A stretch of 64,000 nucleotides of DNA. It comes from Opimibacter sp041746735. Lineage in GTDB: Bacteria; Bacteroidota; Bacteroidia; Chitinophagales; Saprospiraceae. Location of the stretch: NCBI GenBank assembly GCA_041746735.1, contig JBGTGP010000051.1:62001-126000 (forward strand), given 5' to 3'. Both the position numbers and the translations under genes were made by a program. Position 1 is the stretch's first letter; the number at the start of each line of letters is the position of its first letter. Shown here one piece after another: positions 53,244 to 63,240 of this stretch. The notes under the pieces were generated by a model that worked only from the letters and a program-made list of their open reading frames with translations, did not search any database and was not told the DNA's origin.

Positions 53244-54443
53244 TTACATTCGTTTCATTGCAAGTACTCCCAATACAGGTCCTGGTAAGAGTAAAAGAAA
53301 GATAAACTCAACACGGATAAAAGCTATCATCCATGTTACAAGCTGTATACTCAAAACCGTCACACCAAATCCCAGACTCAACACAGCCGTCAGCGCCGTC
53401 CCCCTGTATCCATCCGGCACAGTTTGCGTCACCAACGCAGAAAATTGCGGCGAATCCAGTATGACCACCACCCCCCAAAAAATCAAAAATAACAGCACCA
53501 CCCAATCTATTGATAAGGTTAATATCCAGGGTGAAACAGCACAACAAATGCCTGATATCAACAATGCCCTAAAGGCAACTCTATAACTCCCGACCTTGCG
53601 TGCTATATATCCACCCTGCACACACCCCAACGCCCCCGCAGCAATCACCCCAAAAGATATCAAGGCAACGCACTTTTCATCCAATGCTGCTGTGCAAATC
53701 GTCCGACCCACCACATACGGTACAAAAGTCCAAAAGGCATAGAGTTCCCACATATGGCCGAAATATCCAAAGGCAATAGCCCGAAATTCCTTTTGGCTAA
53801 ATACCTTTAAAAAAGAACCCACTTTAAAGTTGAAGTGTCTCGTCCGATACGGACCATCCGGTATAAAAAAGTATACCAGCAATCCCCCTGCCACCGACAT
53901 TAACGACGTGGTCAACATGACGATTCGCCAATCCCAACCGGTTTGCAAATAAACCAGCAAATGCGGAAATGCCGTACCCAATACCAATGCTCCCACCAGA
54001 TAACCAAGAGCCTTACCCAACTCATGCTGATAATAATCCGCCGCTATCTTCATCCCCACAGGATATACACCGGCGAGAAAAAACCCCGTTAAAAAGCGCG
54101 AACCATACATCATGCTCATCTCCCCTTCGGATATGACCATGCCTGCACTGCAACAAGCAGCGATAAGGGCACTCACCAGAAACACACCTGAAGGGCTAAA
54201 CCTGTCCGCAATGGCCAATGCAGCAAAAACCAGCGTTCCTCCTATAAAGCCAAGCTGTACCGATGTCGTCAAATGACCGATAACTTCCGGCATCAAGCCA
54301 AACTCCGCGACAAGATCCCGGATCACGCTGTTGCCGGCAAACCACAATGAAACACATAAAAACTGAGAGATCACCAACAATACCAATACCCGTGCTCGAC
54401 CGGGATAGGTCTGTGGCATCGTATCACCTGCCTGTTGTTTCAC
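53244..54443 (-). CDS. MFS transporter
   Basis: A 399-residue carrier with twelve hydrophobic segments: SLWFAGNSVIRDLVAEF after helix 1, AIADRFSPSGVFLVSALIA at the loop 2-3 position (a modified motif A), and SRFLTGFFLAGVYPVGMKIAADYY in helices 4-5. The pattern resembles MFS members of the CynX/NimT-like or general nitrate/cyanate branch; substrate unknown. ATG 54419 (MPQTYPG) is another possible start. It stands 36 bp downstream of the TPR lipoprotein gene stop. Confidence 0.85.
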   Translation of the reverse strand: MKQQAGDTMPQTYPGRARVLVLLVISQFLCVSLWFAGNSVIRDLVAEFGLMPEVIGHLTTSVQLGFIGGTLVFAALAIADRFSPSGVFLVSALIAACCSAGMVISEGEMSMMYGSRFLTGFFLAGVYPVGMKIAADYYQHELGKALGYLVGALVLGTAFPHLLVYLQTGWDWRIVMLTTSLMSVAGGLLVYFFIPDGPYRTRHFNFKVGSFLKVFSQKEFRAIAFGYFGHMWELYAFWTFVPYVVGRTICTAALDEKCVALISFGVIAAGALGCVQGGYIARKVGSYRVAFRALLISGICCAVSPWILTLSIDWVVLLFLIFWGVVVILDSPQFSALVTQTVPDGYRGTALTAVLSLGFGVTVLSIQLVTWMIAFIRVEFIFLLLLPGPVLGVLAMKRM

Positions 54444-54479
54444 CCGGCTAACTTACGAATACTGCAATTCAACGACAGC

Positions 54480-56219
54480 TCACTGTACCCGTGAGCCGGC
54501 AAGTTTGATATCCGCATGTGCCCAAGCTTCTTTCAGCAAACGGTCTGTGGCTGCAGCCTGGTCAGGCTGCTTGTTGTCCAGATACGCTTTCTTTAAACCA
54601 CTGAGTGCCCAGCCATTTTTTGGAAAAATCGTCAGGTCCTCTTTATACAGATCTATAGCCTCTCTGGCTCGTCCGGCATCCAGTAATATCGCTCCCAGAT
54701 GATGACGCACAGAAAAGAACCAATCTGGTGGTTCGTTGTAATTCAATGCATCTTCCAGCACGACGGCTTCCTGCAATAATTTGATGCTTTCTTCCATCTT
54801 GCCCTCCTGAGCGAATATCTCGCCCTCCAACACCTTTATACCAATCTCCACTACACTATACAGCGAATTGATGCCCCATATAGACATTGCTTTGAGCGTA
54901 TCATCCTGACTGACCTGCTGCAGACGTGTCAATTCCGCTTTGGCTTGTTCAATGTCTTGCATACCCAGATGCGCCATGCCTCTTGCATAGTGCATGATAG
55001 CTTGTGCGTATACAAGTTGTGAATCCGGTGCCGGCAACTTCAGTATGTCTTCCCAGGTGCCAAACTTGACATGCACGAAATAGGGTGTGACATAATAATG
55101 TTGAAGCGTAGCCAGATCGGGGATCAGCATACCTGTGTGGTTGACATGTCTGGCCATCTTGTGTGCTGCATCAATCGCCCATTCCTTCTTTCCTTCCAGC
55201 GTAGCCGTCGCCGTCAGAAAATGATAATTGTGCGGATAATAGGCCAGCGGGTAAGCGCCTTGCGCATGACATTGCGTCACGTACATACTGTCTTGTTTCA
55301 GGGCATTAATATTGGCCAGGGAGCCAAAGTGATAATCCCCAGTGTTGATATAGATATGCGACGGCATGTGCACCAGATGGCCTGCCTTGGCCACAAGACC
55401 GTCATCAAATTTCTTTGCACTGACCAATGCTTTCTCTGGCGTAGGAGAGGCTTCCCAGGCATGTATGTTATAGTGATGTCCACCGGGATGATCGGGATCC
55501 AGCCGGATACATACATCGATAGCGCGTATGATCTCCTGTGTCCAGGGCCGGGGTGTCCCGTCTTTTTCCCATAAATCCCATGGATGCATATCCATCAACG
55601 ATTCAGCATAGATGGCCGCGATATTGATATCGTCCGGATAACGGTGATGCATGACTTTCATCGCCTCCATAAAGGCACTGTCGAGGTGTCGCCGGTCATC
55701 GGGGACTTCACGGCTATACCGCAGGACCATAGCTTCAATCAGATCCCTTTCTTTTTGTGTAGCAGAAGTTGACCATTTCCGGGCCTTGAGTACCGCATCA
55801 TAGGCGCGCGCATAATTGTCAGGTTCCATCCCTGCATTATAGTTGGGGCCTAAAACAAAAGCATATCCCCAATAACACATCGCACAGGTACTGTCCAACC
55901 GACTGGCATGATAAAATGACCTTGCAGCCTCCGCGTGATTAAACGCATAAGCAAAAAGCAAACCCTGATTGAAAAACTTCTGTGCTTCTGGATTTGTAGT
56001 CGTGACCGGATAATGCAATAGATCCATACCTTCAAACACCGGAGCCGGATCGCCTGTGGCATACCAGTCGGCATCCGACAACTGCGGTGCGCACCGCATC
56101 GGGGATGGTGCAAAGATGTCAACCTGTACCGAATCTGGTTTGCGGCAGCCTTGAGCCGCGACGATCAGGACAATGAATAGAATTGATGAGTACTTGTGTA
56201 AAATGGGAGAACACCTCAT
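54480..56219 (-). CDS. TPR-repeat lipoprotein
   Basis: A 579-residue exported protein. ATG 56219 (MRCSPILHKYSS) starts a signal ending VAAQGC, a probable lipobox; the frame itself opens at 56261. It contains several TPR-like helical repeats (AQKFFNQGLLFAYAFNHAEAARSFYHASRLD; AREAIDLYKEDLTIFPKNGWALSGLKKAYLD). A His-rich middle segment (PGGHHYNIHAWEASP, HMPSHIYINTGDY, YYPHNYHFLTA) may bind a metal. It resembles uncharacterised Bacteroidota TPR lipoproteins. Function unknown. Confidence 0.82.
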   Translation of the reverse strand: MRCSPILHKYSSILFIVLIVAAQGCRKPDSVQVDIFAPSPMRCAPQLSDADWYATGDPAPVFEGMDLLHYPVTTTNPEAQKFFNQGLLFAYAFNHAEAARSFYHASRLDSTCAMCYWGYAFVLGPNYNAGMEPDNYARAYDAVLKARKWSTSATQKERDLIEAMVLRYSREVPDDRRHLDSAFMEAMKVMHHRYPDDINIAAIYAESLMDMHPWDLWEKDGTPRPWTQEIIRAIDVCIRLDPDHPGGHHYNIHAWEASPTPEKALVSAKKFDDGLVAKAGHLVHMPSHIYINTGDYHFGSLANINALKQDSMYVTQCHAQGAYPLAYYPHNYHFLTATATLEGKKEWAIDAAHKMARHVNHTGMLIPDLATLQHYYVTPYFVHVKFGTWEDILKLPAPDSQLVYAQAIMHYARGMAHLGMQDIEQAKAELTRLQQVSQDDTLKAMSIWGINSLYSVVEIGIKVLEGEIFAQEGKMEESIKLLQEAVVLEDALNYNEPPDWFFSVRHHLGAILLDAGRAREAIDLYKEDLTIFPKNGWALSGLKKAYLDNKQPDQAAATDRLLKEAWAHADIKLAGSRVQ

Positions 56220-56341
56220 GATAAAGTGGTGGTTTACGTAAAAGAAATACACCGGTTTCAACCATAAAGGTCAGTACACGCATCACCATACACAATCCCA
56301 TAAATTGGGGATAGGAGTTTCAAGCACTCTTCGTTTCCTGA

Positions 56342-57967
56342 TCAGGATGATTTAGACGACCGGATCACACTCAAATATTTAATCAGTTCTTCTCTGACGC
56401 GGGGTGCCAGCAGGAATAAGCCCAGCATATTGGGAAACACCATCGCGAAGATCATCGCATCTGAAAAGTCAATAACCGCGCCCAACGATGCGGACGCTCC
56501 GATGACCACAAAGGCAAGAAATAATACCTTATAACTCAGATCAGATGCGCGGCCACGACCGAACAAATACTTCCAGGACTGTAATCCATAATAGGACCAG
56601 GATATCATCGTAGAGAATGCAAACAGCACCACCGCCACGGTCAGCACATACGAGAAATGCGGAATGACAGCATTGTATGCCGCGGAGGTAAGGCCTACAC
56701 CGGCAGCCGTACTGGTGTCGGCTACTGCACCATATACAAATACGCCATCCATATTGTACAGGACAATCACCAGTGCGGTCATTGTGCAGATCACGACGGT
56801 ATCAATAAAAGGCTCAAGCAAGGATACCAATCCTTCCGATGCAGGGTACTTGGTCTTTACTGCAGCATGGGCGATAGATGCCGAACCCGTACCGGCTTCG
56901 TTGGAAAAAACAGCCCGGCGAAAGCCCTGGATCAGCACACCAAAAAATCCACCCACAGCCGCATCCGGTGAAAACGCCGAACGCACGATGAGCATGATCG
57001 CATCATCCAACTGCGTAAAATGAAACAAGAGAATAATAATTGAAGCAATAACATAGAGTATCGCCATGAAGGGTACTACTTTCTCTGTGACATTCGCGAT
57101 ACGCTTGATCCCGCCAATGATCACCACACCCACCATGATCGCCATGACCAGCCCGATAAAGAATCCGGCTGAACCACTCTGGATGCCGGCCATCTGGACG
57201 ATCTGAGCAGCAGCCTGATTGGCCTGAAACGCATTCCCTCCGCCGAAAGAACCGCCGACGCAAAAGATCGCAAAGAGGACTGCCAGTACTTTACCCAGTC
57301 CCCCCATATTCATTTCCTTAAGTCCCCGGCTGAGATAATACATCGGCCCCCCGTGTACTACCCCATTCTTGTCAATATCACGGTATTTCACCCCGAGGGT
57401 ACATTCGACAAACTTCGAAGACATACCGAGCAGACCGCAGATAATCATCCAAAAGGTGGCACCGGGTCCGCCGAGACTCACGGCCACCGCTACCCCGGCT
57501 ATATTGCCAAGACCAACTGTCCCGGAGACAGCCGTAGCCAGTGCCTGAAAGTGATTGACTTCACCGATCTGGGACTCGTCCCGGATGGTATCCCGGATAT
57601 CACCGGTTTCGGTGATATTGACTTCAGCGGACTTGATCACTCCGCCATTTTGGTCCAGGTAGTCATATTTGCCCCGCACGACGCGCACCGCCAGACCAAA
57701 CTTCCGGATATTGACAAAAGCAAAATAAAGTGTGAAGAAAAAAGCTCCACCGACCAGCAGGATGACGACGAAAGGAACAGATATCGTCGGGGTAAATTCA
57801 ATCGGGTAAAAAACAACCCTGCCCCATGCTTCCGCGACGGGAGCAAACCATTCATTCACCCGTTCATCAAGACCCCTCTCTGCCGTCTGCGCTTCCTGTG
57901 CCCAGGTCAGTAACGGGCTCAATACGGCAATCAATAAGGCAATAAGCCGTAGGCTGGTTTTCTTCAT
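56342..57967 (-). CDS. Sodium:alanine symporter (AGCS family)
   Basis: A 541-residue Na+-coupled amino-acid carrier (alanine/glycine:cation symporter) with an N-terminal hydrophobic segment that may be a signal. The diagnostic block VGLGNIAGVAVAVSLGGPGATFWMIICGLLGMSSKFVECTLGVKYR forms the Na+/substrate site, and SNEAGTGSASIAHAAVKT the second conserved region. Alanine or glycine is the usual substrate. With the glutamate/aspartate-type symporter next to it in divergent orientation, it supports amino-acid feeding. Confidence 0.94.
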   Translation of the reverse strand: MKKTSLRLIALLIAVLSPLLTWAQEAQTAERGLDERVNEWFAPVAEAWGRVVFYPIEFTPTISVPFVVILLVGGAFFFTLYFAFVNIRKFGLAVRVVRGKYDYLDQNGGVIKSAEVNITETGDIRDTIRDESQIGEVNHFQALATAVSGTVGLGNIAGVAVAVSLGGPGATFWMIICGLLGMSSKFVECTLGVKYRDIDKNGVVHGGPMYYLSRGLKEMNMGGLGKVLAVLFAIFCVGGSFGGGNAFQANQAAAQIVQMAGIQSGSAGFFIGLVMAIMVGVVIIGGIKRIANVTEKVVPFMAILYVIASIIILLFHFTQLDDAIMLIVRSAFSPDAAVGGFFGVLIQGFRRAVFSNEAGTGSASIAHAAVKTKYPASEGLVSLLEPFIDTVVICTMTALVIVLYNMDGVFVYGAVADTSTAAGVGLTSAAYNAVIPHFSYVLTVAVVLFAFSTMISWSYYGLQSWKYLFGRGRASDLSYKVLFLAFVVIGASASLGAVIDFSDAMIFAMVFPNMLGLFLLAPRVREELIKYLSVIRSSKSS

Positions 57968-58206
57968 GGATATTTTATTCTGTTTCGGGCGCTTAAGGTA
58001 TTTACTTATTTTAGTTTTTAGGTCTTCTGACCATTTTTTTTTGTTGAATACAGGCCTTTAGACGACATACTCCGCTTATAGTACAGGCCGCTCGATCCGG
58101 ACGTGTTGCTGTGAAATACCGCTTCCTGAAAATCTGTTATTTTGGCTCCCCAAACCGTCTGCAGTCCGTATTGGACCAGCTTGGCGACTTTTAATGACTT
58201 CCGGTT

Positions 58207-59502
58207 ATGAAAAAACTTCCTCTCCATGTACGCATCCTCATCGGGATGGCTGCGGGTATTCTTTTGGGTGTCATCGCGATTCGGTTTGATGGCGGTGCGC
58301 AGGGAGTGAAAGACTATATCAAGCCTTTCGGCACCATTTTTATCAATCTGCTCAAGCTCATCGCTGTGCCCCTGATCCTGGCTTCGCTGGTGAAAGGAGT
58401 GTCTGATCTCAAGGACATCAGCAAACTCTCCAAAATGGGACTTCGGACGCTGGGGATCTACCTGTGTACTACGGTCTTTGCCGTGTGTATCGGACTTGGA
58501 GTCGTCAATCTGATCAAACCAGGCTATGCCATCCCGGAGTCCACCCGGACCACGATGCTCACGGCTTATAGTGTGGATGCCGAAAAACGCCAGGCAGAAG
58601 CAGCCCTGCAAAAGCAGTCAGGTCCGCTCAAGTTTATCGAGGACATCGTGCCGGATAATATCGTCAAGGCCACTTCCTCCAATGCGACGATGCTGCAGGT
58701 CATCTTCTTTGCCCTCTTTCTGGGCATCGCGATGATCATGCTTCCAGAGCGACGTACCAGCGTCTTCAAAGCCTTCTTTGACAACTTCAACGACATCATC
58801 CTCAAGATGATCGATCTGATCATGTTAGGGGCGCCGTTTGGTGTCTTTGCACTGATGGCTTCGCTGGTGGCGGAGTCACCGGGTCCGGATATTTTTCTCG
58901 CCCTGGGAAAATATGCCATTACAGTGCTGACTGGCCTGGCCATTTTGCTTTTTGTGTTTTATCCTTCACTGATATTTCTGTTCACTCGCCGCAATCCGGT
59001 CACCTTTCTCAAGCAGATAGCGCCGGCGCAGTTGCTTGCGTTTTCGACCAGCTCGAGCGCGGCTACGCTTCCGGTCACGATGGAGGTAGTGGAAAAAAAT
59101 GTAGGTGTAGACAATGAAGTCTCCAGCTTTGTCCTCCCGATCGGGGCGACAGTCAATATGGATGGCACAAGCCTTTACCAGGCGGTTGCAGCCGTATTTA
59201 TAGCACAGGCGTTTGGCATGGAATTGAGTGTAGGCGCTCAGTTGGGGATCATCATGACGGCAACGCTCGCCTCAATCGGCTCAGCGGCCGTGCCGAGTGC
59301 AGGCATGGTGATGCTGGTGATTGTATTGTCTCAGGCCGGAATTCCGGAAGCAGGGCTGGCGCTTATTTTTGCCGTGGACCGGCCGCTGGATATGGTCCGT
59401 ACGGTGGCTAATGTCACCAGTGACTGTACCGTCTCCACCATCATCGCCAAGACCCTCGGCAAGCTAAAAGATCCGCACCCTGTCATGCAGGATCCTTCCT
59501 AG
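58207..59502 (+). CDS. Dicarboxylate/amino acid:cation symporter (DAACS, GltP/DctA-like)
   Basis: A 431-residue secondary carrier of the glutamate transporter homologue fold. Signatures are STSSSAATLPVTME (hairpin 1), PIGATVNMDGTSLYQ (helix 7 NMDGT Na+ site), SIGSAAVPSAGMVML (hairpin 2) and DRPLDMVRTVANVTSDC (helix 8 substrate residues). In this family the residue pattern around DRxxDMxRTxxNVxGD distinguishes amino acids and C4-dicarboxylates; here the pattern fits glutamate/aspartate or serine-like substrates. It is divergent from the AGCS gene across 240 bp. Confidence 0.93.
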   Translation: MKKLPLHVRILIGMAAGILLGVIAIRFDGGAQGVKDYIKPFGTIFINLLKLIAVPLILASLVKGVSDLKDISKLSKMGLRTLGIYLCTTVFAVCIGLGVVNLIKPGYAIPESTRTTMLTAYSVDAEKRQAEAALQKQSGPLKFIEDIVPDNIVKATSSNATMLQVIFFALFLGIAMIMLPERRTSVFKAFFDNFNDIILKMIDLIMLGAPFGVFALMASLVAESPGPDIFLALGKYAITVLTGLAILLFVFYPSLIFLFTRRNPVTFLKQIAPAQLLAFSTSSSAATLPVTMEVVEKNVGVDNEVSSFVLPIGATVNMDGTSLYQAVAAVFIAQAFGMELSVGAQLGIIMTATLASIGSAAVPSAGMVMLVIVLSQAGIPEAGLALIFAVDRPLDMVRTVANVTSDCTVSTIIAKTLGKLKDPHPVMQDPS

Positions 59503-59614
59503 GGAGACTGCACCACTACTTTGCCTGAGCGGACATCACGTCCTAATATGTCTGTCAAGGTCCAAACAATGCCAGGACCACATTTAATCCTACACTTGCA
59601 CTTGCAACTTTACC

Positions 59615-62131
59615 TCAAAAAAACAACGCATTTGCAAAAAGTACTTTTCCATGATTCCAAAATGAACGGAACAGGGGATTGTCCACCATATACACCACCG
59701 AGCCACCCCCTACACGTTCATGCCCTGCCAGGAGGGTATTTCGCATCTTCTCCAGCGCCTTGTGTCCTGCAAATCCAAAATACGTTGATGTATCTTCCAG
59801 CACAATAGCATTGCGGCCGTGTTCCAACCATCGATACGCAGATGCGCCGGTCTTCAGCGTCCAGTAGGTCTGCCCGAGTCCAAAGCAAAGCGGATGCGTG
59901 CGATCCATGGTCGTCCGGAATATCGCGCCGGGGATCTCCTCCGTCAATGACTCACGCTGACCAGACGAATACTCATCAGGATGAAACGCCGCTTCCTCCC
60001 GACGCATCGAATCTGCCCGCTCTTCCGATCCATACACAATACCAAATCCACTCCGTCCCGCAACCCGTTGTATACCCGAACCCATAGCCACTACCCGACC
60101 TCCCCGCTGCACCCATCCGGAAATCCGCTCGATAACCTCATCCGACAAAGCATAGTACCCTTCAGGCAACAGCAATACATTGTATAATTCCATCGGTATA
60201 TGCATCACTTCCTCTACATCCACAATGTGCAAACTTGAGTTCAACTCTTCTTCAAAAAAATGCCACATCTCACCCAGATGCAGCGAACTCACGCCCTTGC
60301 CAGAGAAGGTCAGTACTTCAGGGCGCCTGACCAATGGATACGCATCTGATCCCAAATCCCGTCCTGCATCTGCCATCCCACCCCGGATAAGGTGAAACGG
60401 CATCACCGACCCGTCGGCTATATCCCGGATCACTTCATCAAACCCCGGATGCTTGCGATTGTCCGCACGCATAAACAATACTGTCCCTGCCGGATATGAT
60501 GTACCTCCGTTTGAAAACGGATGCACCGCATATCGTGCCACCACACCCGCCCGAAGGGCAGACATCAGGGTGCGTGCTGCAGGCACTGACCCCCACATCA
60601 TCGCATAGGCATACGGGCGTTCGCCCGAATTGATTCGCACTCGAGCCGAATCATAACGGGTCGAATACGGCAGCACCTCCTCCGTACCATATACCTCCAG
60701 ACCATATGCCAACGGGACACTCCATGCCGTAATGTCATAGGTCAGTGAATCGGACATCTTACCCTCCGGCTCAAATAACACCTGCACCAACACGGATCGG
60801 GGTTGCGATACAGGTATAATCAAATCCCCGGCAGATGCTGTGAACACCTGCGGCTCACCTGAAACATAACTCATACCCCTGATCCCCATTCGTTCATTCC
60901 GGACCACTCCGCAGATGATCTGATTTCGTTCGAGCAGCGTCAGCAAATCCTGCATACGACCCGGATTGTTGTTTCGCTTGATGACGTAACTATTGATTCC
61001 ACCCGGTGGATCGGAAATACTTTTCTTGTAATAGTTTGAAAACTCACGCACCAGATCAGCGGCATGTCGGGCACTCACTTCGATGGTCGACATGGACGCC
61101 ACATGATGATGAGCTATGCGATCATACAAGGTCAGCGTATCTCCGTTCTCCAGCAGTACGGCCCGGTTAGCATAGCCACTACCGCCCTGCTCATAGGTCA
61201 TGCCGATCGCACCGGCAAATGTTGGATAGGTATCACCGTAAGACGGATAGAACAAATCAAACCGTTCCCGGGTATAATACCGCCAGCCCTCCCGATCAAA
61301 GTGTGACGCATGATTTTTTCCTATATCGGTCTGAAATGCGGATTGCCATTCCGTCACATACGGATGATAGGGCTGCGCCGCAGGTGCGAAATAATAAGGG
61401 GATTCAGCCCCCATCTCATGTATATCGGCATGGACATGCGGCATCCATTGCAAATAAAATGCAATGCGATCGCGTGATTCTTTCTGGGTCTGCCAGGCCC
61501 AATCGCGGTTGAGATCAAAGTAATAATGATTGGATCGTCCTCCGGGCCAGGGTTCCTGGTGGTCCCGTGTTTCAGGCCTTGGATTGAACGGGTGGGCACT
61601 GACACTATTGCTCCACTGGGAGTAACGGCTATAGCCATCCGGATTGAGACATGGATCTAGGATCACCACCGTATGCTCCAGCCAGTCATCAACAGGTGGA
61701 CCACCACGGAGGAGATCATACAGCACCGCCATGGAGCTTTCAGCACCGGCGGCTTCATTGCCATGGACGGTATAACTCAGATAGACAAAGACGATATCTT
61801 CTGCCACGGTACCGCCATCAAGTATTCCGGTGCGGCGCAAATTATTTTGACGAATAGCCTCGATGCGGGACATATTCTCCGGACTGGTGATGATAGCTGC
61901 GACAAGTGGTCGGAGTTCATAGGTAGTACCGTACTCGATGAGTTGGACTTTATCACTGCTCCTGGCTGCTGCCCTGAAGTAATCGACGAGGAGATGATGG
62001 GGTGTAAATCTGCTGCCCAGCGAATACCCCAGAAATGAATCTGGTGATGGGAATGATGTCGCCTGAGCTATGACAGTGGAGAGCGCACTGGTGAGGGTCA
62101 GGTAGCAAAGGAGGAATAGGCGAAGATTCAT
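59615..62131 (-). CDS. Secreted M14-family zinc carboxypeptidase
   Basis: An 838-residue exported peptidase: signal peptide 1-23 (ending STVIAQ), then an M14 catalytic domain with the zinc motif H123-G-N-E126 (TVHGNEAAGAESS), the DPCLNPDG block, FDLNRDWAWQTQKESR (substrate Arg/Asn region), a third metal His in the HADIHEMG segment and the catalytic Glu in MTYEQGGSG. Residues about 400-838 are extra, including a glutamine-amidotransferase-like domain (VLLPEGYYALSDEVIERISGWVQRGGRVVAMGSG). The frame opens further upstream, but ATG 62131 begins the signal peptide and lies 4 nt after a good promoter box. Confidence 0.92.
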   Translation of the reverse strand: MNLRLFLLCYLTLTSALSTVIAQATSFPSPDSFLGYSLGSRFTPHHLLVDYFRAAARSSDKVQLIEYGTTYELRPLVAAIITSPENMSRIEAIRQNNLRRTGILDGGTVAEDIVFVYLSYTVHGNEAAGAESSMAVLYDLLRGGPPVDDWLEHTVVILDPCLNPDGYSRYSQWSNSVSAHPFNPRPETRDHQEPWPGGRSNHYYFDLNRDWAWQTQKESRDRIAFYLQWMPHVHADIHEMGAESPYYFAPAAQPYHPYVTEWQSAFQTDIGKNHASHFDREGWRYYTRERFDLFYPSYGDTYPTFAGAIGMTYEQGGSGYANRAVLLENGDTLTLYDRIAHHHVASMSTIEVSARHAADLVREFSNYYKKSISDPPGGINSYVIKRNNNPGRMQDLLTLLERNQIICGVVRNERMGIRGMSYVSGEPQVFTASAGDLIIPVSQPRSVLVQVLFEPEGKMSDSLTYDITAWSVPLAYGLEVYGTEEVLPYSTRYDSARVRINSGERPYAYAMMWGSVPAARTLMSALRAGVVARYAVHPFSNGGTSYPAGTVLFMRADNRKHPGFDEVIRDIADGSVMPFHLIRGGMADAGRDLGSDAYPLVRRPEVLTFSGKGVSSLHLGEMWHFFEEELNSSLHIVDVEEVMHIPMELYNVLLLPEGYYALSDEVIERISGWVQRGGRVVAMGSGIQRVAGRSGFGIVYGSEERADSMRREEAAFHPDEYSSGQRESLTEEIPGAIFRTTMDRTHPLCFGLGQTYWTLKTGASAYRWLEHGRNAIVLEDTSTYFGFAGHKALEKMRNTLLAGHERVGGGSVVYMVDNPLFRSFWNHGKVLFANALFF

Positions 62132-62135
62132 GGAC

Positions 62136-62166
62136 GAAAGATACACCATGGGGTGGTTGGAGCAAA
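62136..62166 (-). promoter_or_regulatory. Promoter of the M14 peptidase gene
   Basis: On the minus strand TTTG (62166-62163), a 19-nt spacer and TATCTTTC (62143-62136, one mismatch to TAnnTTTG). Only GTCC separates the box from the ATG at 62131, so the transcript should start at or next to the initiator codon. The spacing supports 62131 as the real start. Confidence 0.65.
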
Positions 62167-62198
62167 GGGATGGTGGAGCAAGCTCCAACCACAGCAGG

Positions 62199-63155
62199 CT
62201 ACAATAAACCTTTCATGATGCGGGTGATCGTACGGGCATCCCCCATCGTGTAGAAATGGATACACGGTACGCCTTCACGAATCAGCTCTTTACACTGCTC
62301 GATGGTCCATTCGACGCCAATATCCAGCACCTCTGCGTCCGTTTTGGTTTTGTTGACTTCACGGACAAGTGCATCCGGCATATTGACATAAAACTTTCGG
62401 GGTATAGCCGCAAGCTGATACCTCCGCGTGAGGGGTTTGATCCCCGGCACTATGGGTACGGCAATATCTCGTTCACGACATTGACGGACATAGTCAAAAA
62501 ACCGGCCATTGTCAAAATACATCTGGGTCACAATATAATCCGCACCGGCTTTGATCTTCTCTGCGGTGTAATGGAGATCAAAATCCAAATTAGGGGCCTC
62601 AAAATGTTTTTCAGGATATCCGGCTACGCCTATGCAGAACTGGGTTTTACTGCCATTCTCAATATTGATATCCAGATATTTCCCGGCATTCATATCGGCG
62701 ATCTGGCGGACGAGATCAAGCGCATAGCCGTGACCTCCGGGTGTCGTATTGAACTTTTCTTCAAACGTCATCGCATCTCCGCGGAGCGCCAGTACATTGT
62801 TGATGTCCAGAAAGGCCAGATCGATCAGGGCATTCTCGGTATCCTCTTTGGTAAATCCGCCACAGATCAGGTGTGGAACAGCTTCTACACCATACTTGTG
62901 CATGATGGCGGCACAGATCCCGACCGTACCCGGACGTTTGCGGATAGCGGTTTTTTCATAATACCCGCTCTCATGGCGAGTATATACAAACTCTTCCCGA
63001 TGATAGGTGACATCGATAAAGGGAGGCTTGAACTCCATCAGGGCATCGAGCAGGCGGAACAGGTCAGCCATACTCCCGCCTTTGAGCGGAGGCAGTATCT
63101 CAAACGACATCAGGGTCTTGCCCGGTGTTTGATTGAAGTAGTCTGTGATTCTCAT
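62199..63155 (-). CDS. metF: Methylenetetrahydrofolate reductase
   Basis: A 318-residue FAD enzyme that reduces 5,10-methylene-THF to 5-methyl-THF for methionine synthesis. The N-terminal Glu motif is in LMSFEILPPLKGGS; the HLICGGFTKEDTENALIDL, LALRGDA and ADYIVTQMYFDNGRFFDYV blocks are typical of bacterial MetF. The frame opens at 63209, but ATG 63155 (MRITDYFNQTPGK) is the right start; it lies 11 nt downstream of a consensus promoter. It is followed by M14 peptidase DNA with its own promoter. Confidence 0.95.
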   Translation of the reverse strand: MRITDYFNQTPGKTLMSFEILPPLKGGSMADLFRLLDALMEFKPPFIDVTYHREEFVYTRHESGYYEKTAIRKRPGTVGICAAIMHKYGVEAVPHLICGGFTKEDTENALIDLAFLDINNVLALRGDAMTFEEKFNTTPGGHGYALDLVRQIADMNAGKYLDINIENGSKTQFCIGVAGYPEKHFEAPNLDFDLHYTAEKIKAGADYIVTQMYFDNGRFFDYVRQCRERDIAVPIVPGIKPLTRRYQLAAIPRKFYVNMPDALVREVNKTKTDAEVLDIGVEWTIEQCKELIREGVPCIHFYTMGDARTITRIMKGLL

Positions 63156-63166
63156 ACGAAGGGTGT

Positions 63167-63198
63167 CAAAGGTAGTTGACCTGCCGAAAACGACAAAA
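63167..63198 (-). promoter_or_regulatory. Consensus metF promoter
   Basis: On the minus strand: TTTG (within TTTTG at 63198-63194), exactly 19 nt, then TACCTTTG (63174-63167). This is a perfect match to the Bacteroidota primary sigma factor consensus. The -33 TTTTG is also the first part of the T-tract of the upstream terminator hairpin. Confidence 0.8.
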
Positions 63199-63219
63199 CC
63201 CCGGACCATTGTCCGGGGT
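63194..63219 (-). terminator. Rho-independent terminator after the T9SS cargo gene
   Basis: A perfect 9-bp stem, ACCCCGGAC paired with GTCCGGGGT (63198-63206 with 63211-63219), 4-nt loop. On the minus strand it is followed by TTTTGTCGTTTT. It lies 22 nt beyond the stop at 63241. Confidence 0.8.
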
Positions 63220-63240
63220 ATTCATCACCATTGATTCTCA

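Noticed and set aside
58018..58611. 197-codon minus-strand frame spanning the AGCS/DAACS intergenic region
   Set aside because: Mostly antisense to the first 400 bp of the DAACS gene and of odd, His/Lys/Asp-rich composition with no family resemblance.
62256..63179. 307-codon plus-strand frame opposite metF
   Set aside because: Shadow of metF; the coding signal and all conserved motifs are on the minus strand.
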